Origin: Cordia subcordata
Taxonomy: Eukaryota; Streptophyta; Magnoliopsida; Boraginales; Cordiaceae
NCBI GenBank assembly: GCA_028554755.1
Contig: JAPTOF010000003.1
Coordinates: forward strand, 21,202,501-21,266,500
Direction of reading: 5' to 3'
DNA: 64,000 bases
Position numbers and translations under genes: made by a program. The notes under the pieces were generated by a model, which was given only the letters and a program-made list of their open reading frames with translations, was not told where the DNA came from and did no database searches. Below, piece after piece: positions 34,885 to 46,439 of this stretch (position 1 is its first letter; the number at the start of each line of letters is the position of its first letter).

Positions 34885-35298
34885 CTGTACCCTTTAGTAG
34901 CAAAGGAGTAGCCTAGGAAGACACAAGGAATGGATTTGTTTTGTAGCTTATGATCTGTGTATGGCTTCAGCCATAGAAAACAGAGGCAGCCAAATACCTT
35001 TAGAGCATTGTAATCAGGTTGTGAATGATATAAACATTGATGGGGTGAATGATTTGAAAGCACTGGAGTAGGTAATCTGTTAATCAAGTAGTTTGCAGTG
35101 GCCAAAGCTTCTAACCAATACTTTGAATGAATGATATAAACATTGATGGGGTGAATGATTTGAAAGCACTGGAGTAGGTAATCTGTTAATCAAGTAGTTC
35201 GCAGTGGCCAAAGCTTCTAACCAATACTTTGAAGGCATTTTACTGTGGTTTAATAGAGATAAAGTAGTTTCTATTATGTGGAGATGTTTTCTCTCCAC
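34869..35298 (-). pseudogene. Copia 2 integrase C-terminal part with 106-bp tandem duplication
   Basis: MERKHLHIIETTLSLL, YWLEALATANYLINRLP and FGCLCFLWLKPYT are the end of integrase. A block of about 106 bp is present twice (35023-35128 and 35129-35234), so ATANYLINRLP occurs in two overlapping frames. 106 is not a multiple of three, so the duplication destroys the frame. Confidence 0.85.
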
Positions 35299-35364
35299 TT
35301 TCCCATTTTTGTTGCTTGAAATGTTTTATTTGTGTAAAAAAAAAAATGGCTTCAAAGCCTTTTT

Positions 35365-35378
35365 GGCTGTGGATACCA
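35365..35378 (-). promoter_or_regulatory. Primer binding site of Copia 2
   Basis: Minus-strand TGGTATCCACAGCC begins directly after the 5' LTR; the first bases match initiator Met-tRNA. Confidence 0.75.
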
Positions 35379-35599
35379 TGATGAAATGTATAATAGAGAT
35401 AAAACAGAAGATATTTTCATTCCTCTAAAGTGACAAGTACATCCATTTATACATTTTAGTTACAATAGAACCTTCCAGATACTTATAACTAACTTGCACA
35501 TGTGGTTTATAACTAACTTGCTAACTGCCAGCTGTACTGCCTAACTAACTTCTTTAGTGACAGTCCAGTGCATTCTAAATTGCATCAGATATGCTAACA
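35379..35599 (-). repeat. 5' LTR of Copia 2
   Basis: 221 bp, pair of 32651-32876 with a 4-5 bp deletion and scattered substitutions. Confidence 0.92.
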
Positions 35600-35794
35600 C
35601 ATACTTGATCTATGTCATTTAGTTATGTTGATAGGTGTTACCATGGATGGATTTAGTTATTATATATGTAGCAAAAGTTGCCATGATCCAATGTTAGCAT
35701 AATTAATGGACGAGATTGTTCAGAGATGTTTTTGGTCTGATAGCAGAAGTTTTTGAGCTTATAAGGTTATATACATGTAGCCTAAGTGGGAGAT

Positions 35795-36175
35795 TGTTGG
35801 AAAATAATATTCTTTGTGTGGGCCTACATGTGCAATTTAATATGTGTTAGCTATCATAAAGTTAATCTCAATTAAAAGTGATCTTGTTAAGAATAAAGTT
35901 GCCGGGATTTAAACATCTAATTTAGTATAGACTTCGTATGTGTAGAAACCTAGTCTCCTACAGTTTCTTAATTCCTATTTGTGATAGGTTAATTGGAATT
36001 AGGATTATAAAAGGGTATATTGGGTTGTGGCCCCCATTACGTGTGGTTAAAAATCCTATTCTCTCTGACATCCCATCATTAGGAGAATATACAGAGGAAA
36101 AAACACATTGTATTGGAAAATCATAAACTCAGCCAAATTTCTCCATGGATCAAGGTATGCTTTCATATTCATTTT
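35795..36175 (+). repeat. 3' LTR of Copia 3 (end uncertain)
   Basis: Begins TGTTGGAAAATAATATTC right after the purine-rich AAGTGGGAGAT. The end is placed near the CA at about 36174 only by the TG...CA rule, as no partner LTR was found. Confidence 0.6.
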
Positions 36176-37176
36176 CTTTCTTGATAATTTAGTATGGATT
36201 AGTTCTTGGGGAATTAAGGTTTTTATAAAATAAATTTTATCTAACATGTTGTTATTAATTGAAATAGTACTCAATTTATTTTGGGAATTATACTTATCAG
36301 TTGAAGAAATATTTATTAAGGAAGAAAATGTTTCTCAACTGGAAAAAAATTAAACGACATGATGACAAGTGGTAGAACTAAACTAGGCATGTACTTTGCT
36401 TTATGATATATCAACTTTTTACCCCGTGCCCTGCATGTGGTGAGTTTTACAATAATCTTAAAAAGAAAATCATTTCTTATTTATAAACAATGAACATTGA
36501 TAAGAATTATAATTGAAAAAAGAAAGAAATTGTAATCGACGGCATAACAGAATGATAGGGTAATTGAAAAATGAAAGATATATTAGTATAAATATAAATT
36601 TTTAATATTATATCATATTATATAAATATTGTAACCCATGCATCAATCACTAATGGATGAAATGTTAGCATTACATTCAAATTAAACTTCATAAAAGGAT
36701 ATCATCATTGATTATTTAATTTATAAAATAATGGATATTAAGTTTATACAATGCATAAATATAAATTACAATTTAAAATTTTTAAATCAGGAAATAATTT
36801 TTACTTAATAACAACAATCAAATAATATTGTTAGTATCAATTACTTGACTGAAAAGTTGATGCTCAAATACGATGTAGTATAAAGTGAGCGGAGAAAATT
36901 TGAAGGAAAAAAAAATCATAAAACTGGGACATAACATTACTAAATACGATATGAGGACATATGGCATTGTAATATATATTTTGATATTCGTGAAATTTTG
37001 GTTCTATATTATATAGATATATTATTAATTAATTTTAAAGTAACTTGAACAATTAGGGTATTCTTTGGATTGCCCGTCTTTTGCTTGGGAAGTAACAACA
37101 TTTCCATCATCAGTAAAATCAAATCTTTATTTAATTAGGTAAGGTCAACTATATGAATCTGAGGATGCTACTATTT
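36176..37176. other. AT-rich spacer
   Basis: No gene or element is supported. Confidence 0.5.
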
Positions 37177-38050
37177 CTAACATGATATTATAGAGAAGGT
37201 TTTGCCTAAGTGCTTTGCATCTTCTTCGCAAAATTTGGAGTACTTATCCATATCCATCAAGGATTTAACTTCATCGATGTTGCTCATCTCCACTTTTATA
37301 ATCCATCCATCTTTACACAAGCTTGCGTTAACCTGAATCGGAAAATTATGTTTAAGCAACTAATAAGGAGAAGAAAATCAGTAAAAATATGAAACTTCAA
37401 TTATAATCTCTGTTTCTTTTAACATTAAGAAAGCCGGCAAAGGAAATTTGTAGCTTGAACCATGCATCACTAGTCAAATTAACATTAAAAACATCATGCT
37501 TGACATCAAAGGCAGAGAATTGATTGACCTTTTAGTCACTGACAAGACCACTACCACTTTAATGATAAAACAATCTCCTTTGCATTTTCAATATAGAGCA
37601 GATGAGTGCCCCCCCCCCCCCGGGGGGGGGGGTTAGAGGGGGAGGGCATGCTATCCTACCCTGTGACGGAACTGCTGGAGGCTAAAATTCACTTGTATAA
37701 AAGATCCGCAGACATATTCAGAAACAGTTAGGTAATGTATCGAAAGAACCCTCATGAGTCATGACTGGCGTAAGGAAATGTTGTGAACACGAAGTTCAAT
37801 CACAAAAGCAGTTAAGGGGCAAAATGTATGGAAATTGATAAAATGAAAAAAATATTAAAGCATTTTGGATTATTTTTCAGGCTTTTGAAAGAGAAACATT
37901 TTTGAGGTATTACAATAATTTAGATGATTCGCCAAACCAGGAGAATTACTAAGCTTGTCGTTTTTTTCAACTACTTTTCCTGAAACAGGAGAATATATAT
38001 CACTTAATATCTTCTGATCAATTACCAATACTTCTGCATTTTCAACTCAA
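37177..38050 (-). pseudogene. Glycine cleavage system H-protein pseudogene (3' exons)
   Basis: On the minus strand VIDQKILSDIYSPVSGKVVE and NDKLSNSPGL (about 38045-37933) match the lipoyl domain of mitochondrial H-protein; the Lys before I-L-S-D-I sits where the lipoyl Lys is. The next exon (37338 down) follows CCGATTCAG and reads VNASLCKDGWIIKVEMSN, LMDMDKYSKFCEEDAKH, the usual C-terminus. The donor is GC (TTG|GCGAAT), one Glu is lost, the normal stop after KH is gone (12 extra residues), and no 5' exons are visible. The H-protein shuttles the aminomethyl group in photorespiratory glycine decarboxylation. Introns argue for a decayed DNA-level copy, not a retrocopy. Confidence 0.72.
37609..37632. 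repeat. C13-G11 homopolymer palindrome
   Basis: Thirteen C directly followed by eleven G, inside the intron of the H-protein pseudogene. It may be genuine or a sequencing/assembly artefact. Confidence 0.8.
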
Positions 38051-38202
38051 CTACAGATTCATCCTGGTTTGTAGTGAATAGTGGTGACATGAATCCCTTG
38101 TCGATCTGTAGGAAAAGAATGCATGTACAAATTAAAGAAATTATAAAAACAAAAGAAACATGCAAAAAGAGTTTAGGTAAGAAAAGAAATACCAAAAGTT
38201 AA

Positions 38203-38510
38203 ATGACCATGAGAACAAGAATGCATAGTACAACAATGGACCAGGTGCTTGTCACTTTGGATGGATTTTCGCAGCTAAGAGCTAAGTTATTAACTTATGA
38301 ACAACGTTTGATGATGGGTGCTGCATATTCTTCTTCACCTGCGCATCAACCTGTGGCTTCACTCACTGCCAAATTATCACTGAGTTCTCTTCAATCCATT
38401 GCCCTTGTCGCGAATACTTCGAACCAAAGGCCTTTCTTCTTCTAATGCGTCTGGTATGTCACGTGCACATTCAAATCGCAACCAACATCCTCAAAGTGCT
38501 CGAGTTATAA
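38203..38510 (+). pseudogene. Copia gag fragment
   Basis: GFSQLRAKLLTYEQRLMMG and, after a shift, SNQRPSSSNASGMSR-like residues match the middle of a plant Copia gag. No LTR, pol or zinc knuckle adjoins it. Confidence 0.55.
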
Positions 38511-38584
38511 GGTACCCTTTAAAGTTTTTCTCCTCTCCATAGATTATTTGTCATTTGTTTTTTCTTGCGTAAGAATTCAAACGA

Positions 38585-38650
38585 GGATAAATCTATAGTT
38601 GAGTTTGAAAATGCAGAAGTATTGGTAATTGATCAAAAGATATCAAGTAT
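38585..38650 (+). repeat. Inverted partial copy of the H-protein pseudogene
   Basis: About 60 bp (VEFENAEVLVIDQK codons, plus strand) match the reverse complement of about 38000-38060. The two arms lie on either side of the gag fragment. Confidence 0.65.
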
Positions 38651-38659
38651 CAAATAAGT

Positions 38660-39254
38660 AATTTGATTACATGATTAGCCACATATAACTTTTAACATAA
38701 ATAGACCAGATTCTTTGTTTTCAAGATTAATCACATATAATTTAACATAAATATACCAGATCCTCTGTTTTCAACAAATCATGCAGCCTATCACAAAAAC
38801 TATAAAAGCCATGCATGTTATAAGTTATCCTTCAAAGTTTTTCTTCTCTCCATAGATTATTTGCTATTCCTTTCTTTTTCATGCACAAGAATTCGTTTCA
38901 TGGTTGGTAGTGTGACGAGGTCCAAATGGTTGGGACACAAGCTGACGAGCTTTATGTTGTTTGGAATCATCATTAACATTGCTGATAATCAACCTGAAAA
39001 TCAACCACCACCTGCGGCAGCAAACGCACCCTCACGCTAGGAGTCGCACCACCACCACCACCAGGAGTAATGCCACTACCTTCGGCAGTCACTGATACGA
39101 TTCGGACTCGTGGAGAAACCTATCCGAGATATATAGCCAACAAGGTTTGGACAACTTCCAATGTTAGAACAAAATACAACAAAATCTTTATTCTTTTGGA
39201 AGATGGGATGCTGAATTACTTAAATAAGGTGAAGTGGAGCAAAATCAAAGGATT
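38660..39254. other. Spacer with a Pro/His-rich open stretch
   Basis: No recognisable gene. Short frames such as QPENQPPPAAANAPS near 38990 and a CACCAC run near 39048 are seen. A short repeat of ~60 bp (CACATATAA-TTTAACATAAAT) lies at 38680-38770. Confidence 0.4.
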
Positions 39255-39386
39255 TGAGAACATAGAAATGGAGGCGGTAGACTCTAGAGGTGCATTGTAC
39301 AGGTGATTCACCGAAATGGTGATTTTTTCAAAACCATGTGGTACAGTACACCTCTAGAGTCCACCACCTCTACATCTATGTTCTCA
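39255..39386. repeat. Foldback with 46-bp arms
   Basis: TGAGAACATAGA at 39255 pairs with TCTATGTTCTCA ending at 39386. Arms of ~46 bp with about seven mismatches enclose ~40 bp; CTCTAGAGGTG lies inside both arms. Confidence 0.75.
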
Positions 39387-40754
39387 CCCTAATTTTATCA
39401 CCTTTTTATCACCTCTTATATGGCATGTTTAGTTAGTATGCTAACTTGACAACATCTTTTATTTCTCTCTCAACTTTAATTATCTTTCTCTCTTTTTTTA
39501 TTTTCCTTTTTATTCTCTCTCATCTTTAGTTATCATCCTCTCCCCACCATTTTTAGCTCTCTCTTCCCTACCTCTTCCTACCAATTTTAGTTTCTCTTGC
39601 CTGTTTCGTCTCTTCTTATCTTTATTCTATATGATTTCTCAAGGAAAAATTCCAATGAAATCACATATGTAATTAAAACTCTTTATCATACTAGCTAGCA
39701 TTGCTCGAGCCAAACCTTTGCATCACGAAATTCATATTATTCGGCTAGAAGGACCTCTTTGAATGATAGTAGAAGCACTACATGGACAATGATACTAGAG
39801 TAACATGATTAAATGTATTCTTGTTATTTAGCATATTTGGGGAAGTATTTATGTGGCTTTCCAAGATGAATATTTGAAGCATAGAATCTATTTATAAAAT
39901 CATTGTATGTTCGAACAAATAATTCGATTCTCATATTAGTCGAGATACTCTCCTTTTGAAGTCAATTTACATGAGCTAGCAGGAAAGAAGATTTTTTTTT
40001 CTTTTTTTTTCTTCTCAATATCATCTCTCAGTCAACCATTGCCACGATGCTCTCTAATCTAGGGCATGTTTGGATTGGCTTTTTTTCAAGAAAAAAAACT
40101 TTTTTTTCCTAAAAAAGTCACATTAAATTTGCAATAACTATTTGATTTGACTTCCAAAAAAGTTAAAATTCTGAAAAAAGCTCAAATACAACTTTTTTTA
40201 GAAGTTAGAATTTTTAGCTTATAAAAAAATAACTGTTTTTCAAAAACTATTAAAAAAGCGCTTTTGAAAAAAGTCAATCCAAACGAGCCCCAAGTCTCTT
40301 TACTAGACACCTATCTGCATCTCCATTGACACTGCTTTACACTACCAAGCAACTTCCGTTGCAATATATATACACACTATATATATGTTCAAGCAAAAGA
40401 TAATATTTGCAGTTCTTCACGATATTTATTTGAGAACTTTCATTACAATATTTATTCAAGAACTTTCATTAAAATATATATACACACCGTATATATGTCA
40501 GCAGCAAAAATATTGATCCTCATGACAGGATGAGGCTAGGGTTGTATCAAAAGTTGCGAGTGGTGAATTAAGTTGCTCGTGACCAGAAAAGCAAAAATGG
40601 TAGATGAATAATAATTAAAAAGGATAGAGGAATAAAAAAGGAAAGAAGAAGGGAATAAAATAATGAAAGTAAAGAGGGAAACAAAAGATGTTAAGTTGGC
40701 ATGCCAACTCAATATGCCACCCAAGAGGTATAAAAAGGTGCTAAAATTAGGGTG
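39385..40754. mobile_element. Element with long terminal inverted repeats (Mutator-like?)
   Basis: The left end CACCCTAATTTTATCACC and ~110 bp after it are inverted at the right end (reverse complement CACCCTAATTTTAGCACC at 40754). The arms continue through ATGCTAACTTGACAACATC and pyrimidine-rich DNA. It holds no transposase and contains MITE M1 copy 2. Long inverted ends suggest a Mutator-like origin; no target duplication was identified. Confidence 0.6.
40059..40294. mobile_element. MITE-like element, family M1, copy 2
   Basis: Ends CTAGGGCATGTTTGGATTGG and (reverse complement) CTTGGGGCTCGTTTGGATTG match the element at 2296-2528. Flanks TCTCTAAT and TCTCTTTA could be a decayed 8-bp duplication. 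Confidence 0.72.
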
Positions 40755-41791
40755 ATAACTAGCATCACTCTAAACTTTCAATATCAAGTTCTATTGTTTT
40801 ATAGTTACTCAAATATTGATAGTTTGAACTTATTTCCAAAATTAAAAGTGAGAAATTATACAAATACAAAGATAAAATACTCCGGTTAATATACTTAATC
40901 TTATAAAAATACTTAAGTCCTTTCCAAATGCATATATTAGTTATATAGTCATGTTACTGATTCCAATAAATGTTTCTTCAGCACAAAAAAAGAAAGAAAG
41001 AAAATGTTTTCCAAAAATAAAATTAATAATATCTTAATAAAATCAACAATATTTCGACTTTCAAGAAAGATTAAATGGATTGGTTATAATGTCAATCAAG
41101 AAAGAAATGATACAAAAAAAAATTGATCATAAGAATTTAATTAATAACTTTGGATATAAAAAAAATTACAAAAATAAATATTAATTAAAATTTATAAAAG
41201 CCTCATATCATATTTTCACTTTAGGCCTCTAAATGCTATTAAGCTACCCCCATCTACAAACAAGCTAAATACAGATGCATGGTAGTATCCCGACAACGCA
41301 TGTAGCAAGGGTTAGGGTACAGTAGGGTTTTATCCAACCTGCTCGTCACGCCTCAGTATATATGTATATTTTTTTATTTTTAATATGCCCTTGTATATTT
41401 TTTGTATAAATATTATCTCATTATTTTATTTTTAAAATGGTCTTATATATTTTTAATATAAGTATTATGTATCCTTTTTGTTTAGTGGTAAAAGTTTATC
41501 ACTTTATTTTCTTATATGTTACTACTCTTCTAAACATTTTTATTGTCATTGTAAATTTATTTCTTTAACAAATAAAAGTTTTGTCCCAATTTTATCTCAT
41601 TGCCCCATTTCATTGGCCTTATTAACCAGCACCCAACATGGATGGAGTGGGATTTCTTTTTATCCAACAAAAGTTAGGACGGTAATGGGCATGGCGAGAT
41701 CTTTTCTTTATCCAATAAAAGCAAGCATGGTACAAGAAGGTTACATTGGAAGACCATGTATACGATAAGGGAAGGGATAAGAGTTAATGAG

Positions 41792-42220
41792 AGGGTCTTT
41801 GGCTAAGCTTATAAGCTGGTCAAACTAGCTTATAATCCAAAAAGGCTTTTTTGACATGTTTGGCTAACAAGCTTCTAAGCATTTTTTACTAACTTATAAG
41901 CTAGGGAAAAAAAACTCCAAGGAACAGCGTATTTTTTAGGAGCTTGTAAGTACTTTGGTCAAACCTATAAAATACAATATTGTCCTTAAATAGTTTTAAA
42001 TAGTTTCTATTACATTAATCAATGAGATGTCATTTTCAATCATTTATACTATCATTGCTCCTTATAAATACTTATTTATCAAATATGCCAATAGCTTGTA
42101 ATTACATATATATTATTCAAACATATTTTTACTTACTTATCACTATTTTATAAGTAACTTTTTGCTTAGAAACACAAGCTGCTTATAAGCACTTAAAAAT
42201 AAACTTAGCCAAACGGACAC
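41792..42220. mobile_element. MITE-like element (copy B only)
   Basis: Ends AGGGTCTTTGGCTAAG and (reverse complement) GTGTCCGTTTGGCTAAG enclose ~430 bp. Flanks TGAG and TAAG may be a 3-4 bp duplication, consistent with a PIF/Harbinger (Tourist) type. Copy A has the empty site GTTAATAAGTGTAG. Confidence 0.72.
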
Positions 42221-44172
42221 TAAGTGTAGAGGAGAAATATGTCCACGCTACCCCAATGCAATCCCTAAAGCAAGAGCATGGATATTCCTCTCCATCCCTT
42301 GTCAACAGACAATAAACAACATGATGAGTGCCATAATGGTATAGTGTACTAAGTAACTGAGTCACGTAATATTTCTTTGGATAATAACCACATAATATTT
42401 CTTGGATAACAAAAATTGAATTGATTAATGTCTTGATAGACAATAGCATTTGAAGTAGCGTTTAGTGTGTGTTTTAGCTAGTGCTTCTCAAGTGATATAA
42501 ACATTCACATTTTAAAATGAAAACCAGTTTTTCACATTTTCTTTCTCGTTTTTATCCCTTTTTTCCTCAACACCCTTTTATCTAACTTTTATTTCTCAAT
42601 CCTATCTATCCATATAACCTTTTTATATAAATAACTTATTATTCTACACATAAACTTTTTATATACAAATAACTTATCACTTTATTTATTATTTTTGTTG
42701 ACCAAAAAATCTTTGATTATACTAAAAATATAATTTTTATAATATTGATGAAAATAATTTTTCAAGAAATTATCTTTATAATGCTTTAATAATAAAATTA
42801 TTATCATAAATATATATCTAATTGTAAATGTATCATCTTATTTCAATATTATTAATAACAATAATTATAATAATCATAAAAATAAGAACAATAATAAAGT
42901 ATTAGTCATGTCTTTTTATGTCATTTTACATCTAGTAACTATGCTAATAGCTAATTACCGAACATATATATATTTTTTCAATCTGCTACTTAAACAACAC
43001 ATATTTTCAATCTGCTAGTTAAACAGCCATTCACTAATAGCTAAAATTCAGACACTATTAGCTATATAAATAGTTATCAACTACCCTAACAACTAATTGT
43101 GTCGAACAGACCTTAAAGCAAAAGCATATTTTAGAAATCTCTAAGGCACTTGCAACTATTTGTCCTTGTATCATTTGCGATTAATTAATTCGTTTTCTCT
43201 TTTACTGCATTTCAAATTTTATGTTATCTAATTTCATACGGCTGGAAGGTAATGTTTTCATATACCTTTTTCATCTCAATTTTAAATATCATAGTTGAGT
43301 TAACAACAAAAATTCTAAAAGCGGAGTTATAAGGCATTGTCCTATCTTTTTAGGACTTAGAATTCTCTCCTATATTTGTTCTCTTCTATTAGGAGGTAAA
43401 ATCTCAGCCACTTACATAAGTTTTGAAGTTAAAATATTAACCAATAGATTAAAGTGATATGAACCACTAGATTCAATTACCAAATAAACTTTAATTATTA
43501 TTAAACATTAGATTAAATTAACATAAATATATTAATAGATTAAATTATCGAATAAATCTCAACCATCCAATTCAAAAACCTAAATTTTTTCTTTTTTCCC
43601 ATCTTCCATATGACTTAAACGTTTGTAGCCTTGCGCGGGGGGGGGGGGGTGGGGGGAGGGGGAAGAACTCACTTGCAAACTTCTGCAATATTTGTTTCTC
43701 ACTTGCAAGTTAGTTCGAGTGACTTATCCAAACTAACTCGTGATCCTCTATTTTTTTTATTTGATCTTCTATGAGTTTTTTAATTCAATTTTAGGTACCA
43801 TTTATTTTTCTCTACACGTTCAATGTGTAAATACATACATGTCAAGTCATCACATATTTATGTTAAATATGAGTTAAAGTGTGTATGTTATCTAGTATAT
43901 AGTTTTTGGACAAAATTTATAATCATATATGAAGATTTGGTGAGCCCTTAGATAGGTAAGTCATTGATGAGTTGGAAAATAAAAAGCAAGTTGAATTTTC
44001 TTTGTGATTTTAAAATATTATAGACATAGATGAGATCACAAATAACATGAGGTATTATTCTTAAGCTGAAATTCAAGTGTACAATGATACACCATCTTTA
44101 TGATATTACTGATCAAGGAAGCACTTAAAAGCATTAATAACACCAAAATTTCTTATTGCTAATAAGAAAAAG
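42221..44172. other. Non-coding duplicated spacer with G run
   Basis: No gene. Matches copy A about 4530-4720 and 5994-7801. A G-rich run interrupted by T and A lies at about 43636-43661. Confidence 0.55.
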
Positions 44173-44830
44173 TAAGGATGGCAACGGAGCGGGATGAGGG
44201 TTGGGTTCGCGTACTCCTACTCTGCACCTACTAGAAATTCACTTGCCCTACCTCATGCCTACACTTGGTACTGGGGTAAACCACTAACACCATTTCCACA
44301 CCTGTAGGTATCCTCACCTATACTAGATAAAACCCCTACTTATTAATAAAAATAAAAAATTTTAAATAAATCATATTAGATTTTAACAACAAAGTTTAAC
44401 ACATTAAATCCAAAGTCCAACACATAACATTCAACATAAACTTACAATAATAGTACATTAATTCCAAACTTCATACTCCAAATTTAAATTTATAATAGTA
44501 AGACATAAGTCCAACACCTTAGTCTTTAAGTTAGTATAAAAAATCTTTACCACTAAAATTAAAAGAATCTTTATTCATGTAATGCTCACAACGATAACAT
44601 AAATTTTTTAGATAAATAATAAAAGTAACATTACACACACACATATTGGGGTGGGGCAGGGTCAACAAACTCTAAACATGCCCCACCTCAGTACTAGGGT
44701 AGGAGGCAAAACCTTGTCCTACCCCGCCCTATCCTTGCCCCCATCTCGGAGTTTTTTCACAAAAATCCCACCCTAATCCGTGCGATACTCTTATGGGGCA
44801 TGGCAAGACGGACTACCATTGCCATCTCTA
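44173..44830. mobile_element. Non-autonomous hAT-type element, copy B orthologue
   Basis: Ends TAAGGATGGCAACGG and (reverse complement) TAGAGATGGCAATGG; flanks AGAAAAAG (44165-44172) and AGAGAAAG (44831-44838) match at 7 of 8 bases. Same site as 7802-8435. Confidence 0.8.
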
Positions 44831-44838
44831 AGAGAAAG

Positions 44839-45709
44839 CAACCCTAGGATCTTCAGATGAATATTGAACAACTAAAAATGAGACTTCACTAGATTAATTT
44901 GAAGGTTTAAGAAAGAGAAGCTATTATTTATGTGTATTTTGAGAAAATTTCTTACTTAATTATTGTACACTTTTACCTAATCAATAATTTACAAAATATT
45001 TAAAACATTTAAAGTATAAAGATAATATTTCAAATATATTATCTTCTAATCTTATCAAAATTATTATTTATTAAAATCTGTTAGTAACAAACGCAACAAC
45101 CACGTTAATATAATTTTGTTGAAAAAATTAACTTGTGAATAATGTTTTCAGGCTTCTACCATAAAGGAACCATATATAAAAATATTACGAGACAATATTT
45201 TTAACTAAGATATTGTTCTTTTCTTCGTCATTCAACTTTAGCATTTAAAATTTGAAGTTTTATAAAAAAATATGATAATTGTTTGTCACTCTGCAATTTT
45301 TGTAGTACATTTCGGCACAACCTTTCTAATTATTGATGTTTACTGATCTCTATTATCAAATTAGCTTCTAATTTAGAATGATAATTAATGGATTGATACA
45401 CGATTTTAGATAAGTTCATGACATGTTAATACTTCATGCAGTTATTTCGACTTGAACTAATAATAATGATAATAATAATTGGTTGATTTCGGTCATTGAA
45501 CTTTAACGGATTTTTTTTGGGGGGGGGGGGTTGGCAACTTTAGCACAAAAATCTTTGCAGTAGATGGATGCAGGATAAGCACTAAATAATTTAAAGTTTT
45601 ACACATATTTAACGGCTATATTTTAATTTTCATCTTAAAATTGTCAGGAACTCATTACTATCTTAAAAAAGTTAGATTTATTCATGACTTGTATAGTAAT
45701 TATTAATTA
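44839..45709. other. Non-coding duplicated spacer
   Basis: Matches copy A 8444-9590; a G11 run lies near 45520. No gene. Confidence 0.55.
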
Positions 45710-45910
45710 TGGCTTGTTTGGATTTTTTTATAAAAAATATTTTTTAATATTTTTTTAATCATAAATATTTGACTTGACTTTTCAAAAAAAAATTGAGACT
45801 TTAAAAAGAAAAATTCGCATTTAACTTTTTTTAAGAACTAAAAATTTTTAGAAAACCATAAAAATTAAACAACTCAAAGATTATAAAAAACCGTTTAAAA
45901 AAAATCCAAA
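45710..45910. mobile_element. Decayed MITE-like element, family M1 (copy B orthologue)
   Basis: Ends GGCTTGTTTGGATTTTTTTA and AAAAAATCCAAACAACTT; same place as 9597-9800 in copy A. Confidence 0.55.
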
Positions 45911-46439
45911 CAACTTATAAAAAATTCAAAACTTGTCAACAGTAAATAACTTCCCTTTCCTTTGACCGTTCTTGCCAGTTACAAAACCTCAAAATCATTA
46001 AACTCTGCTCTCAAACTAAACCCAATCTCAGCCATACATCACACCCAACTCGACGATCAATATTCAAAGTTCCCAAATGCAACGGTTAAAAAGCAAGAGA
46101 GCATGAAGCATCGACTTCATATTTAAATTCTCAATCTGACAGAAAAATGAATTTAAATTCTCAACTTCATCTCCATCTCAACACCTTCTTCATCATCAAA
46201 GCCTTGAGAAAAACAAAAAAAAAAAGCAATTCTTTTAAACCCTTCAACATAGCCACAACCCCAAATTCTTAACTTCATCTTCGGCTTGAAATTTATTCTT
46301 AATTTTCAACGTAGCACAACCCCAAATTGTTGACGATACCAAAACCCTCATCATCGATAGCCACAAATAGAATTGTTAGTGTTTTTGGTGGTCAGATTTC
46401 CAACAAAAAACACCAGCCAAGAGGTGTAAACACTTCAAG

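Larger units (their letters stand above)
32651..35599 (-). mobile_element. Ty1/copia retrotransposon 2, minus strand, internally deleted
   Basis: LTRs 32651-32876 (226 bp) and 35379-35599 (221 bp) start TGATGAAATG and end TAACA; flanks share CATAC (32646-32650, 35600-35604). On the minus strand the primer site is followed almost at once by the end of integrase, so gag, protease and most of integrase (probably over 2 kb) are lost. Reverse transcriptase and RNase H remain, with breaks. It is nested in Copia 3 in the opposite orientation. Confidence 0.95.
30101..36175 (+). mobile_element. Decayed Ty1/copia retrotransposon 3, plus strand, interrupted by Copia 2
   Basis: Pol motifs appear in Copia order on the plus strand: zinc knuckle remnant (~30350), protease (~30490), integrase (30900-31380), pol linker (31388-31700), RNase H traces (31790-32400), then an untranslated tail, the nested Copia 2, a polypurine tract AAGTGGGAGA (~35784) and a 3' LTR starting TGTTGGAAAAT at 35795. 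No 5' LTR was found and most reverse transcriptase is deleted. It is older than Copia 2. Confidence 0.82.

Noticed and set aside
36056..36274. 72-codon minus-strand frame
   Set aside because: It overlaps the Copia 3 LTR and has no recognisable content.
39255..39386. microRNA precursor hairpin
   Set aside because: Arm pairing and position beside a TIR fit a transposon foldback better; no evidence for processing.
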